Shown one piece after another: positions 11,640-22,445 of a DNA stretch of 64,000 nt (its first letter is position 1; each line of letters starts with the position of its first letter). Both the position numbers and the translations under genes were made by a program. Where the stretch lies: NCBI RefSeq assembly GCF_905147365.1, contig NC_056420.1, positions 14,617,501 to 14,681,500 of the forward strand. The letters are read 5' to 3'. The notes under the pieces were generated by a model. It did no database searches. It was not told the DNA's origin and was given only the letters and a program-made list of their open reading frames with translations. The stretch is from Aricia agestis. Its lineage: Eukaryota > Arthropoda > Insecta > Lepidoptera > Lycaenidae.

Positions 11640-11735
11640 GTCACGAAAAGAGCATAGTACCTCATTATTCAGTTTATTGATGCTGTCATCAAGTTCATTG
11701 CGCCAGCTACTTACTTTACTTACTTTACTTACTAT

Positions 11736-13366
11736 TTAAAATATATTTAAACTACAATGATTCTATAGGTCTACCAAAATATGACGAAAAAGTGAGAAAA
11801 TAAATTGACTCAAGCGATACCGGGGAAATTGGAATAAAACATTTTGATCATTTTTCTCCTTATAGCGGCTTCTGTGTGTGAAACATGCAAATATAAAAAT
11901 TTATCCAATGATCAAGGATATTTTTTGAAAATCTACCATCAAAATTTGCCATCAGATTCTGATAGACCTATAGTATTTTGTACTAAGTATAAGCAACGTT
12001 ACGTATAAGCTACGTTTTGCAACTCTGTTGCACTGGGGTTGAGATTATCGAACAGGCACAATTTCCAGGATAAAAATTCGGATCCCTCAATCTTTTTCCG
12101 GAACTCAAAGTACCTCTATTCCAAATGTTTTCTACATGTAACATGGTTTAGGCTTAGAAAGAGAACAAAAATTTCGTGTACTTTTGTTTTTTTTATGGAG
12201 GTAACTAAATATATAGTAGTCAATTACTTAGTCCTAGACAAGTTTGTATAAAAATATATCCTAGAACTTAACGTCTACAAAAATGTTAAAGACAATTTCC
12301 CTTTTATTCAGATTCTCTTTGTTTGTAATTACACAGGCGAAGTAATTAATGAAATCACATAATGAACGAAGTAACTGTGCCCCCCCCCCCCCCTCCACCT
12401 CAGACACGGAGACAGAAACAAATGAATATAAAGTACCCGAATTACACCTAATGATGTGTTTGATTGGAATTTTTGGACCATCGAGACATTTATGTAATGG
12501 TGCCTAGAGTAGTGTCAGGTTCACCACGAAGGAAATTGCTTGCGAATGTAGGCAGTATAGAGGCAAGAGACAAATGAATATTGGTTATCTCTAACGAATG
12601 CGACTTATTGGCACACTGTTTTGGGTTATATTTTGTAATGTTGATACACTTCAAAGTAAATTCAATGTATATTTAAAGATCCTTCTACTAGACGACTAAA
12701 ACTGAAAGTTTTCTACTGAACAGTTACTTAATGTAAAACAAACTAAAATATATGAAAATGTAAAACAAGTGTGTTTTAGTTACTAAGATATCCTCCGGTT
12801 TACAGCATAGCAACACGCACAAAACTCAGAGAAACCGCAAATCTCCGGATAAAAAGCAAAATTTTGTACGTAACTTTTCCAGAGTATCCTTAAGAATAAG
12901 GCAACATTTTACAAGTTATATTTTGTTGTAATTTGCGTAATGTGAGTCATCCGTAACGACCTCCTCGAGACGTCCCGACTCCCGACCTCGAGGCGCTCTC
13001 CTATACCTTGTTTTTACATCTTGAGACATCATTTTTATTTAAGGTTTACTTGGTATTCGAGGTGGTTTTATATTTAAATCATATTATTTAGGTTTATCTA
13101 CTATTAAGTTATATAAATTTACTAAAGTTTGGAATCATAAAGTTGAGAGATAATGTCAAAAATATGTACACCAGAATCTGATACTTACCAGGTATTCGAT
13201 GTGTGATAGCAACATCTATCCAAAAATACTGTCGTGTGTATGGATAAGCAGACAGACGGACAAAAGGCTATTTCTTGAGTTTAGTTAAAACTTGACTTTA
13301 GTACTACATGCTCTATGAAGAGACTAATAAATTAAAGACCGTCTTGAGACTTACAGCTGATACTGG
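11736..13366. other. No gene seen; poly-C run
   Basis: AT-rich DNA without a recognisable coding block. A C tract of about 14 bases lies at about 12381-12394. A decayed piece of repeat family B (see 13540-13690) may lie near 12050-12130. Confidence 0.4.
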
Positions 13367-13405
13367 ATATCAAACTTGGCTGAAAGCGTAAGCCAAGTTT
13401 GATAT
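13367..13405. repeat. Perfect 15-bp hairpin
   Basis: Arms ATATCAAACTTGGCT (13367-13381) and its exact complement (13391-13405) are separated by a 9-base loop. No coding or terminator context explains it. Confidence 0.8.
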
Positions 13406-13456
13406 TAAGCAGGAGTGTGAGAGCGGCTTACTAATAAACACCTAAGTTACAAAATA

Positions 13457-13520
13457 TGTCGTGTAGTATTATTAAACACATAGAAACGGTTCTATGTGTG
13501 TAAAATAATACTAGACGACA
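13457..13520. repeat. Long imperfect hairpin, arms about 29 bp
   Basis: The left arm 13457-13485 and right arm 13490-13520 pair over nearly 30 bp with one mismatch and small indels, and the loop is 4 bases (TGTCGT...ATAGAA pairing with TTCTAT...ACGACA). It may be a compact foldback element. Confidence 0.75.
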
Positions 13521-13539
13521 TCAGCAACCCCTTTTCGTC

Positions 13540-13690
13540 TAAAGTCGTTTATCGCGTGGGAACTGTACATTTTTCCTGCATAGCCCTATGTTCTTTCCCG
13601 GGATTCAAAGTATCTCCATACCTTAGCAAAATCGGTTCAGTGCTTTGGGGCGTAAAGAAATAAGAGACAGACCGATAGACACACAAAATG
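13540..13690 (-). repeat. Dispersed repeat, family B
   Basis: On the minus strand this reads as the family with CTGTCTGTC..., then ACCGATTTTGCTAA, then CCGGGAAAG and a run ending in GGTTCCCACGCGATAAACGA. Other copies are at 29320-29525, 29970-30125, 43443-43640, 46003-46200 and 50114-50452. It is non-coding and lepidopteran-like. The class is uncertain. Confidence 0.6.
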
Positions 13691-14211
13691 ATCATTCAAA
13701 TTGCGGTGCAGCTGTAAGTATTCTGTAAATGTCAACGACACCATATAAAAATTCAATCCGTGGCCCATTTCGAAGTTCTCTCGTACATTATGTGAATATA
13801 CAATAAACATACAGCCTATTTCCATATTTATAGCCGGCAGTATGATGAATAGCTCCCATTTCCATGAAACTACTATATTTTCCCTCAAGAAAAGGTTGAT
13901 TGTGTTCTGATGGGTGGCCTTTAAGAGCGGCATATGTGGCTTTTGCTAAATATTCTTTTATATAAAAGTTGCGAATATTGGTTAACCGAAAAAACATTCG
14001 AAAGCGGAGTTTTTATTCCGAACCGAAAACGTAATTTTTTTAAACTAGAAGTGATATGTTTCAACAGCAATATTTTACAATATTAGTAAGCTGGCTATCG
14101 AATGTAAAATATAATATGAAAACAGACATATTATTTTCATACAATATTCAGATAACGCTATAAACACGTAGCTACAAATCGCTGCTAAGCTCACTGAACC
14201 TTAGTATACCC

Positions 14212-14237
14212 GGTAAATGCATTAGAATGCATTTACC
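14212..14237. repeat. Short perfect hairpin, 12-bp arms
   Basis: GGTAAATGCATT pairs with AATGCATTTACC across a 2-base gap. No function can be assigned. Confidence 0.7.
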
Positions 14238-15174
14238 AAAAATATTATGTAGCGTAACAAGCAAATTTCGCTAACAATCAAAACTCGCTTTTCTTGTGGC
14301 CCGTTTGCTCTGCAAGAGCCTATGAAAGCCCATTGTATTTTTGATAGTTTAGCCTTAAATGTATGAAAATTGATTTTCATTTATGAAGGTTTTGTAAAGG
14401 TTGCCGCTAACGGCAGCGCTTTGATCGTCAGCTGTTCCAAATTATTCGTTCGAAATTTATTTACGTTTGAATTTGTTAACTGTTTAACTATTTAATTTTC
14501 AAACTATTGATTTGCCTTTGACCATGAAGGTATGCTAGGATTTTGATTACCGAGTGCTAGTGATAAAATTAAATAACTAACTCAAAAATGCGCAGTTTGC
14601 AGGAACAGATCCTGGCTATAAAAATGTCCCTAAGATATTCTATAAGAAGATTTTTTTATTTTGTAAAGTACTTGTTTTTAAATATTTATTCATTTTGATG
14701 AATAAAAGTTTGCTTTTAGGCCAATTTTTTAATACTTTTTTGTCATCAGAAATCCAATTGATGTCCGTCAGGAAATGACAAAACGAGAACTCGGATCTAC
14801 GTGGGCCACGTCTATATACCTACGTGAACAACGAGCCTACTGTTGGGCGAAACGTGAAATACGTTTACGTTTTCCATTTACGTGAACGTGGCTCGGGGCT
14901 GCAATTTTTCAAAGTTGCCAAACGCTGCGCCTCCGAGCAACTTTGTAATGGGAAAAGAAGCTTATTGTTGATGTTCCGGTCTTTTACTAGACAATATTCT
15001 ATCGTATAAAAGTTTGCCAAAAAATCTTTTCTAATATTATTATAAAGAGGAAATATATTATATATATTATATTTTTTGGTAATTTTTTCTGCATTACGAA
15101 AAAACTAGATAAGTACTAGTTAAGTGAAAAAATTCCTATTACATTATTCCTATTACTCCCTATCCCTCCTAATA

Positions 15175-15270
15175 TAAACCTTCCCTGGACTTACTAATTA
15201 CAATATTTCAAGACTAAAATTAGCCAAATCGGTTTAGCCGTTCTTGACTTTTACAAGTAAAAATGCTTTT
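15175..15270 (-). repeat. CTAGT-ending repeat family A, minus-strand partial copy
   Basis: The reverse complement carries the family A blocks AACGGCTAAACCGATT, GGCTAATTTTAGTCTTG and AAGTCCAGGGAAGG. The terminal CTAGT is not preserved. Confidence 0.6.
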
Positions 15271-15769
15271 GTAGTGTTTATACCCAACGAAATAGGCAGC
15301 TATGTATAATATAGTTGCTGTTAAAACCGACCAACTTAAAACTGCGGCCCTTAATGGATATTATTGGAAAGGAAAACTTTATACAACACTGGGTAATAGT
15401 CCGCTAAAGATTTGTAAAAGATTTAAGTACATTGAAGTTCGAACAGCACTTAGATAGCGCAAGTTGTATTGAGAAGTTTGAGAAGCGTTCGGCTTCAACA
15501 GATAAGGTCAGCTCCGGAAGTTGTACTTCGGGGCACTCGGTGTTCTTTGTTGTATAAAAATAGAGCTAAGTAATAAGTGTAGATTGTGTTTGTAGCGAAT
15601 AAAACTTCTGTACCGAGTTTTAGTCATGGATGCCTTTGATTTTCGATAGCAAAGCTCGAAAACAAAGTGTAAAGTATAGCAAAATGAGGCGTGACAACTA
15701 CAAGTGACTTTTTATCTCCTACAAGATGAACACCCGAAGAACTTTGTATCACTTTCCTTATATAAATTA

Positions 15770-15890
15770 TAGTATTAAATATATTTCCGTTGTCTGGTAC
15801 CTGTAACACAAGTAGTCAAGTATCTACTTCAGATACTTAGCACGGGGCCAGACTGACGTGGTGTGAAGCGTCCATAGATATTATTAATGA
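15770..15890 (+). mobile_element. 3' part of a tRNA-type SINE
   Basis: It contains CCGTTGTCTGGTACC, TGTAACACAAGT and GGGGCCAGACTGACGTGG in the same order as the SINE interrupted by a LINE at 26608-29140. The tRNA-like head is absent, so this copy is 5'-truncated or decayed. Confidence 0.6.
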
Positions 15891-16299
15891 AAATGATTCA
15901 AATCGGTTGAGCCCTTCTCGAGTTTCAGTGAGACTTACAAAATTGAAATTATTAAATACAGACGATCTCTTTTAGTTGGTCCCATGATGTCAAATACATA
16001 GGCGATAAGTAAGTAATCTTTAGCGAGTCACCTTCGTCGACAGTTTTTCAAGATTAACGTAAAATGTGCTTACTGTATAGCTTGGGTAATCATGGTAGCG
16101 ATCATCATGGTTTTTATCATGGCACAATATTAGGAATGCGTGTTGTACAAACGCATACGATTTTGTTTTCAAACTACCTCATGAATAGTAATAATATAAC
16201 CGAGTAAGCTTTATTTTCTTACCTATAAATAACTGCCTAAGACCATACTGCTTAAGTAAACGCCACGTAAGAAACTCAAGCAACAACGTAACAAACTTC

Positions 16300-17389
16300 C
16301 ATAGCTGGACATTAACTCGTTAATCCGTTAATCGTTAATTAACGAAGTTAACATTTTGATTAACGGATTAGCTTTTAAGTTAACTTTTAGAAATATTAAC
16401 GGACTCGTTAACTTCCGTTAATATGCAGAAGTCCGTTAATCGTTAATCCAATGCCTGCTATTTATTTACCACACGGCACCGCGGCGCGGGCGAAATCAGG
16501 TTCCTGAGACAGGTATGAAACGACAAGAAGTGCGCGTGCCGGGCGGGCGGGCAGCGCGGCGCCGCGGCACGGCAGCAGCGAAACAAAACAATACTAGATA
16601 CATTTTCAGGCGCGTGCGAGTGAGAAGAGACTTGTTTCGTTTTATCATCTAATTACTCAGCGCCGGTGCTTATAGACAGAGTGATTTGTTAATTGTTAAC
16701 TATTATAAATCATTTGCATGTTGATAAAGGAGAGTGCAGTATAATTTAGTTTTTTTTTATTTTATGAAATAAGGGGGCAAACGAGCAAACAGGTCACCTG
16801 ATGGAAAGCAACTTCCGTCGCCCATGGACACTCGCAGCATCAGAAGAGCTGCAAGTGCGTTGCCGGCCTTTTAAGAGGGAATAGGGTAATAGGGGAGGGT
16901 AGGGAAGGGAAGGGAATAGTTGAGGGTAGGGAAGGGAATAGTTGAGGGTAGGGAAGGGAATAGGGTAGGGGTTAGGGGATTGGGCCTCCGGTAAACTCAC
17001 TCACTCGGCGAAACACAGCGCAAGCGCTGTTTCACGCCGGTTTTCTGTGAGAACGTGGTATTTATCCGGTCGAGCCGGCCCATTCGTGCCGAAGCATGGC
17101 TCTCCCACGTATAAAAGTTAGGTCGAATACAATAATTAAAGAAGTATTTTGTTTTGTCCCTAACATGTTAACTTCCAAAACCTTAAACCAACAGGTCTTG
17201 TATGTACACTAACGCAATGATATAAGTTACAACAAGGCCATATTACACATATTAACGGATTAACGATTAACGTTAACTTGCGTTAATTCGTTCGAAATGT
17301 AACGCTTTAACGTTTAACGAAGCTAACATTTTTTTTAATTGATTAACGATTAACGAAGTTAACTTTTTGATTAACGGTGCCCAGCTATG
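16300..17389. mobile_element. hAT-type element with 8-bp duplication, holding a SINE
   Basis: Both ends carry CATAGCTGG-type inverted repeats followed by GTTAAC/CGTTAAT-rich subterminal DNA. CAAACTTC flanks the element at 16292-16299 and 17390-17397. An 8-bp duplication and clustered subterminal motifs are typical of hAT transposons. No transposase frame is present. The GC-rich inner part (about 16480-16700) is of unknown origin. A SINE-like element is nested at 16751-17109, so the hAT element is older than that insertion. Confidence 0.9.
16751..17109 (-). mobile_element. SINE-like retroposon with LINE-type 3' end, copy 1
   Basis: Read on the minus strand it starts near GGAGAGCCATGCTTCGG. 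It then has GGCTCGACCGG, which could be a pol III B box, and a G/C-flanked palindrome around CAGCGCTTGCGCTG. A polymorphic C-rich minisatellite follows (units around CCCTTCCCTACCCT), then a 3' domain with CAGCTCTTCTGATGCTGCG and an A-rich tail (T-rich on the + strand at 16751). Copies 2 and 3 are at 26263-26592 and 44142-44448, and tail-only copies at 36398-36480 and 47938-48052. The tail matches the end of a LINE relic at 36.4-36.7 kb. Confidence 0.7.
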
Positions 17390-17679
17390 CAAACTTCTTA
17401 CGAATTTTGCTACAGGCGTTTGGGAAACAACAAAAACTACTTAAATAATGTTTCCTTTGCCCCGGCACAAAAGTTAATACTTTTATACAACAAACATAAT
17501 ACAACTTTTGCTTACTGATAAATTTTACTCTTGAATTTATTATTTTCTTTGCACCATTCTACGGTCACTAGGGATTTTGCAACACTTAAAATTACCTTTG
17601 TAGTGTATCTTATGATCGTAATAATTAGAAAAATAGCATATTTTATCGCTATATTTAAACGCCAATCAAGGGTCAGGGG

Positions 17680-18384
17680 TAGGGAATGCAATCCCGCAAG
17701 ATAATTTCAATCCCGGTATTTCCGGGATTGAACCATGACAATCCCGCTGGATCCCGGTATTTGCGGGATCCCGCAGGTTGATTTTAAACTTTTAAAATAA
17801 ATCGTTATAATGATACTTGATATACCCCGTTTTATGCTCAGAAAGTCAAAGAAAACAAACTTTGTGGAACACTTTTTTACAGGGGTTTATTAATAAAAAT
17901 AAAAGAAAACTATTTTTTTTATATGTCTAGTGTATAATCGTAATAATAATAGTTAAAAAAAACTCACTTATTTATTTTCATCTTATAATTAAGTTTTTTT
18001 TCCAAATATAGATATAAAATTGAACTCAAAGAGTCCGCTACATACATACAGCCCAAACTCATAAAAGTATGTTAAAAAAGTTAAGGTATTAATTTTGTGT
18101 CGTCTGCCAAACGGCTCCTGATATTCCACACTAGGTAGCCAGCAGCTGAAAAAGTTAGCTCAGCTTCCACGCTGGTTGGTACAATTGTCATTAAAAGTGA
18201 ATTGAAGGTAAATAATTGTTTAGTGGGCTGTAGCCAGTTCACGCATCTCCGCCTGCAGAGTTACACGTATGAATCACGCTTCTTTGTAATCCCGCCAGTC
18301 CCGCGGGATACCGCTAAATTTTCGACCGGGATTAGTCCCGCAAAATGCATGCGGGATCCCGGTATCCCGGTATTGCATTCCCTA
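17680..18384. mobile_element. hAT-type element with 8-bp duplication and transposase relic
   Basis: Terminal inverted repeats TAGGGAATGCAAT and their complement enclose 705 bp, flanked by GTCAGGGG at 17672-17679 and 18385-18392. Subterminal DNA is rich in CCCGGTAT and GGGATCCC motifs. A minus-strand remnant of the hAT C-terminal dimerisation region survives at 18081-18197. The 8-bp duplication and that remnant together identify the superfamily. Confidence 0.93.
18081..18197 (-). pseudogene. hAT transposase C-terminal (hATC) fragment
   Basis: The minus strand reads a run of 38 residues before a stop. It includes TIVPTSVEAELTFSAAGYLV followed by WNIRSRLADDTKLIP. This is the conserved hAT dimerisation signature (S-x-E-x-E-x-x-FS-x-G and the R-x-x-L block). 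No other transposase region is open, so the enclosing element is non-autonomous and probably an internal-deletion derivative. Confidence 0.85.
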
Positions 18385-18392
18385 GTCAGGGG

Positions 18393-19283
18393 GTAACCAC
18401 AAGATTTGAATGATCGCCTCTCTGTAAAATTAACGCAAAAATTTATGTATACGAAACGTAATGACATGAAAAAGAGAAAGATAAATTTTTAAAACGAATT
18501 TCTAAAATGTACTTTTGTGTAATAAAATCTTCAAAGTATCGGTCATTTGGAACGTAATCCGTTTAATGAGACAAAAAAGACAACTTTTCAAAGCCTTTGT
18601 AAATTTGACGAGCACAAAGCGATCCGCCATCTTCTCGGGGCATTGTCGCGTCACAAAATGGCGGCATTTATCTGTCAAAATCAGGCGGGAATAGACAATT
18701 CGCGATGTTTTATTCAATTTGGAGCAATTGTATTATACGAGCGTAATAAGTAACGTGAAATATCTTTATTGCTCCTAACTCTTAAGCGATTGTTTTTCGC
18801 GATAAGGTAATTTTGTTTTTCGTACGCTGTAATTTTATGGGTAAGCTAAAATTCCGCGGAGGCATTTTCCATTATCAACTAAGGTTATTTTTTAAGTCAC
18901 TGCTTGAACTATTATTACTCTAGAGGCGGTAATCAACTCATTAACTATACAAAAATAACCTTATATCTTATATCTATAAAATAATGCAATGGTATGTCTG
19001 TCTGTTTACCCTTCGCCTTTAATCACTGAACCAATTTCGAAACAGTTTGATCTCCGCGAAAGGACATAATACTAGGATGGATACTATTTGTTCGAAAAAT
19101 GTGTTAATTAATTTTAAGAGTAACAAACACTACCTATTTATGGATATCTTACAGGCTCATGACGACAAAACTACAGGCAGCAACAGTAACTGTGTAGTGG
19201 CCAATCAAATCACTGTGTTTTGATCAGCCGAGCAGACGGCGCGGCGGACCGAAGCTAATTCCTTCAGATGAAAGCCTGGATTC
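18393..19283. other. No gene seen
   Basis: Short frames only. A decayed piece of repeat family B probably lies at about 18970-19140 (CTGTCTGTTTACCC and CGCGAAAGGACATAATAC). Confidence 0.35.
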
Positions 19284-19342
19284 CTTACCGAATATTCAAT
19301 ATTACATCTACCGACTTACCGAATATTCAATATTATGTAACA
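19284..19342. repeat. Tandem duplication, unit about 31 bp
   Basis: Two adjacent copies of a unit containing TTACCGAATATTCAATATTA, separated by ATCTACCGAC, form a short direct tandem repeat. Confidence 0.65.
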
Positions 19343-19576
19343 AATTTGTTTATCCCAGTTTAAGAGATTGGAAAAGTATCTACCGATATAATGTTATGCG
19401 GCCCGCGTTCGGAATGGGATCAATTTTATTATTAAGTAAGTAATTTCTTCGCATCCATAAAATATTTTTGGGTCGAAATTAGAATAGAAAACAGGTTCTG
19501 TATTTCAAATATTATAATATTTAAATTTACTTAAAGATTTTTCATGAAGCAAAAAAAAATAGATGAACCTGTATTA

Positions 19577-19728
19577 GGGCGTCTAACACCAGAGGTGTAG
19601 TTATAATTAAGGTTAAGGTTATCCTCAAATATGGCGTCCATAATGGACTTTAACTAGGGATTTGACAGTTCATTTGACATTTTGTTAAGGTTAAAGTTAT
19701 AGTTAAAGTAAGTTGGTGCAACCCACCC
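19577..19728. mobile_element. Candidate MITE with imperfect inverted ends
   Basis: The right end reads GGTGCAACCCACCC and the left end is a diverged complement (GGGCGTCTAACACC). Both are followed inward by AAGGTTAA/TTAAAGTTA-type subterminal repeats. The outer bases are TTA at the left and TAA at the right, which is suggestive but not an exact duplication. Confidence 0.5.
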
Positions 19729-20846
19729 TAAAATAAGAAAAGTTCAATGTTTTTTTTTTATTATTTTCTCTAAGGATCATGATTTTTACACAATATTATT
19801 CAATAATCAACTCTATTTAACTTTAAAACAAAACGTATCTTGCGTTTGACAGATTCAATAGCGTAATACTATACTAGTATATCTACTTCAAAAGTAAAAA
19901 GCATAAAAGGACTATCCACGATAAATCTAAGTTACCAATAATCGTAATACGTCAAATACTTTGTCCCGAGCGACCCACAGCCATATACGAGTATCAGGAA
20001 TCCCTACAAGTTCAGTAGTTCTATAACTTTTATATCATCGACCCGCTACGTATTTGCGTTCCTGACATTCTCCACAAAAGCCTTTTGTGTGGGTGACATT
20101 TGGGGGTAACATTTTTCCGACGTTTTTCGCCGAAGGACCCTCGTCGCTCGCTACTTTGATTTTAATTTCCCTCCTCTCGTGGGGGTAATTAATTTTATTT
20201 ACTGAAACGTAATTTATCTGGGATCATCCTTATGAGAGGCTTCGCGGATACAAATTTTGGTGACGCGGCATAAACTTTGAGTAAATATTTCAAGATTTAA
20301 GATAAAATAATATTACTTTTAAAAGTATTTTGCTAACTAATTCGATGCTATCTGGGTAGGTACATAAATATGCGGAAATATGCCTGGGAGCTCAAAGGGC
20401 GAACTTTCAAGTGTTATAATCGGTCAGGCCGAAGCATTTCGAACATTTTCGCGCTAATCACAAAATTTTAACGTTTGGTTCGCGAAAAGTCCACTTATCC
20501 GCAATAAGTCGCTTGTTTGTAATAAATGTGTTTTAATTTTCTGTAAGCATATAAAGCATTATATTTTGTCGTGTAAAAGAACCGCAAGGCGTGAAGGCGT
20601 TACTTCCCGACTGAGCAAAGCTCTCAGTTCTTTGTGTTGTTACAATGTGAGAAATATATTTAGCTTCGAATTCATATTTTCTTTTTGTTATTCTCTTGGA
20701 AATAACAAGATTAAGTTAATTTTTTTCACTTATATTGAGCTACAATGTACAAATATGTAAAAATTGTGACTCATTAACATACTCGTAGTTTTTAGAAAGC
20801 CCATTTCTGACTGAATGTATAAAAACTATTATAATATCTATATCTT

Positions 20847-20990
20847 ATATATAAAAATGGATTTTCAAATGTGTTAGTCGTGCTAAAACTCGAAAACGGC
20901 TGATCAGATTAGGCTGATTTTAGGCTCAAAATATTCGTAGAAGTCCAGGGAAGGTTTTAAAGTGACACAAAGTTCACCGGGACATCTAGT
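20847..20990 (+). repeat. CTAGT-ending repeat family A, copy
   Basis: Full copy with CTCGAAAACGGCTGATC, GGCTGATTTTAGG, AGTCCAGGGAAGG and terminal GACATCTAGT. Confidence 0.65.
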
Positions 20991-21343
20991 TATCTATACA
21001 TATAATAAAATCGTAGAGGTAAAATTTTTGTACATTGAAAATAAACTTGAAAGAACGAGTCAGGGGCATGTAAGAAGAGTAGTAGAACACATTTTAACTC
21101 TTTTTGAAATTTTTGTTTCTCTGTCTGTTTGTCTGTTTGTACAGGCTAATCTCTGAATCCGCTGGACTGATTTCAATGAAATTTGGCATGATGATACCTT
21201 ACATCCCTGGTCAACATCTTAGATACTTTTTTAACCGACTTTCAAAAAAGGAGGAGTTAATGTTTATTTTGCTGTTTGTGGTCAGACTTTCAAAATTATT
21301 TTTTTGTTGTATACATTGCCCGAATTTGATACCATGTTTACAA

Positions 21344-21759
21344 TAAAATCGGCTAAGTGCGAGCCGGGCTCGCGCACGAAGGGTTCCGAACCGTTATAGA
21401 GAAAAAATAGGCCAAAAGTTGTGTTTTTGTATGGGAGCCCCCCTTAAATTTTAATTCTATTCTAATTTTATTATTCATTATTAAAGTACACATATAATTA
21501 AGAATTCTGTGAAAATTTCAACTGCCTGCCTGTTGTAATTGTTGATATCGAGCAAAAAAGGCCAAAAAAATCATGTTTGTTGCATGGGAGCCCCCCTTAA
21601 ATATTTTTTTATTTTTATTTTTAGTATTTTTTCTGCAATCACAATCTGCAATTTCAGAAATCTAGCTATAACGGTTCTTGAGATACAGCCTGCAGATAGA
21701 CAACGGAGTCTTAGTAATAGGGTCCCGTTTTTACCCTTTGGGTACGGAACCCTAAAAAC
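21344..21759 (+). repeat. Lepidopteran-type repeat, GGGTTCCG ends
   Basis: It begins AAAATCGGCTAAGTGCGAGC and carries AAGGGTTCCGAACC near the left end. It ends with GGGTACGGAACCC. Two internal blocks repeat GGGAGCCCCCCTTAAAT about 155 bp apart. Related copies lie at 62217-62616 (minus), and partly at 35344-35460 and 50476-50690. It has no coding capacity. The inverted GGGTTCCG/CGGAACCC ends suggest a DNA element, but no duplication was defined. Confidence 0.6.
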
Positions 21760-22254
21760 GGTGACTTGATAAGTAATGGAATTGAAGAAACTCCTCGATA
21801 TTAACAACGACAACCAAAGTGATTACCAATTCTAGCAAAGGTCGATCTTTTAAAGTTTTCCTAATATTCGTAAACGATTATATCCAAACCCTGGATGGAT
21901 AATTATGGATATTGACCACTGCGTATCTCAATTCGTTACCGGCCATGGAAATTTTAAAGTCAAACTTTCTAAGTCACTAGTATCAGTCGAGCACATAGGT
22001 AGAAATTGTAGAATATGTACGACCGAAGGCAGTATGTTTGAATAAACCTCTCATCATGTTCTCTGGGAGAGTTCTTTCTACCAAGACGAAAGAACTACAA
22101 TGCTAGACAACCTATAGTGTAAATCTGATGTCTTGTAACTTTTTCGTGTGTAATATAGATCCAACTAAAATAGTCGTAGATGGGTTTCAATTTTCTAAAT
22201 CTCGATTTTAATTACATACATTCACGCGGACGAAGTTGCGGGCAACAGCTAGTA

Positions 22255-22398
22255 TTATATAAAAATGGATGTTTATTTTTGTTAGTAACGCTAAAACTTG
22301 AAAACGGCTAAACGGATTGGGCTAATTTTAGTCTTAAAATATTCGTAGAAGTCCAGGGAAGGTTTAAAAGTAACACGAAGTTCACCGGAACAGCTAGT
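22255..22398 (+). repeat. CTAGT-ending repeat family A, copy
   Basis: Full copy directly abutting another CTAGT terminus at about 22249-22253 (GCGGGCAACAGCTAGT). Two end-to-end elements here share the same insertion preference. Confidence 0.65.
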
Positions 22399-22400
22399 TA

Positions 22401-22445
22401 TAGATAAGTTTGTACATAACATAATTTAATATACAAACTTATCTA
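22401..22445. repeat. Perfect 14-bp hairpin beside a CTAGT terminus
   Basis: TAGATAAGTTTGTA (22401-22414) and its complement (22432-22445) enclose a 17-base loop. The pairing almost extends into AGCTAGT on the left and ACTAGCT on the right, so this may be an inverted junction of the neighbouring repeat. Confidence 0.7.

Larger units (their letters stand above)
7082..11735 (-). mobile_element. CR1/Jockey-group LINE, 5'-truncated, intact ORF2
   Basis: The element reads right to left. It has an ORF1 fragment (FP domain), a 446-bp gap, a 967-codon endonuclease/reverse-transcriptase ORF, a 3' untranslated region of about 430 bp, and an A-rich tail with AATAAA-like repeats (T-rich on the + strand at 7082-7120). 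ORF1 stays open upstream of its first ATG into a 9-bp tandem repeat at about 11709-11733 and then meets unrelated AT-rich DNA, so the insertion is truncated inside ORF1. I found no convincing target duplication. The intact ORF2 suggests a fairly recent insertion. Confidence 0.85.

Noticed and set aside
7082..11760. Target duplication around the CR1/Jockey LINE
   Set aside because: TTAAAAT occurs near both ends but is short, misplaced relative to the tail and likely chance in AT-rich DNA.
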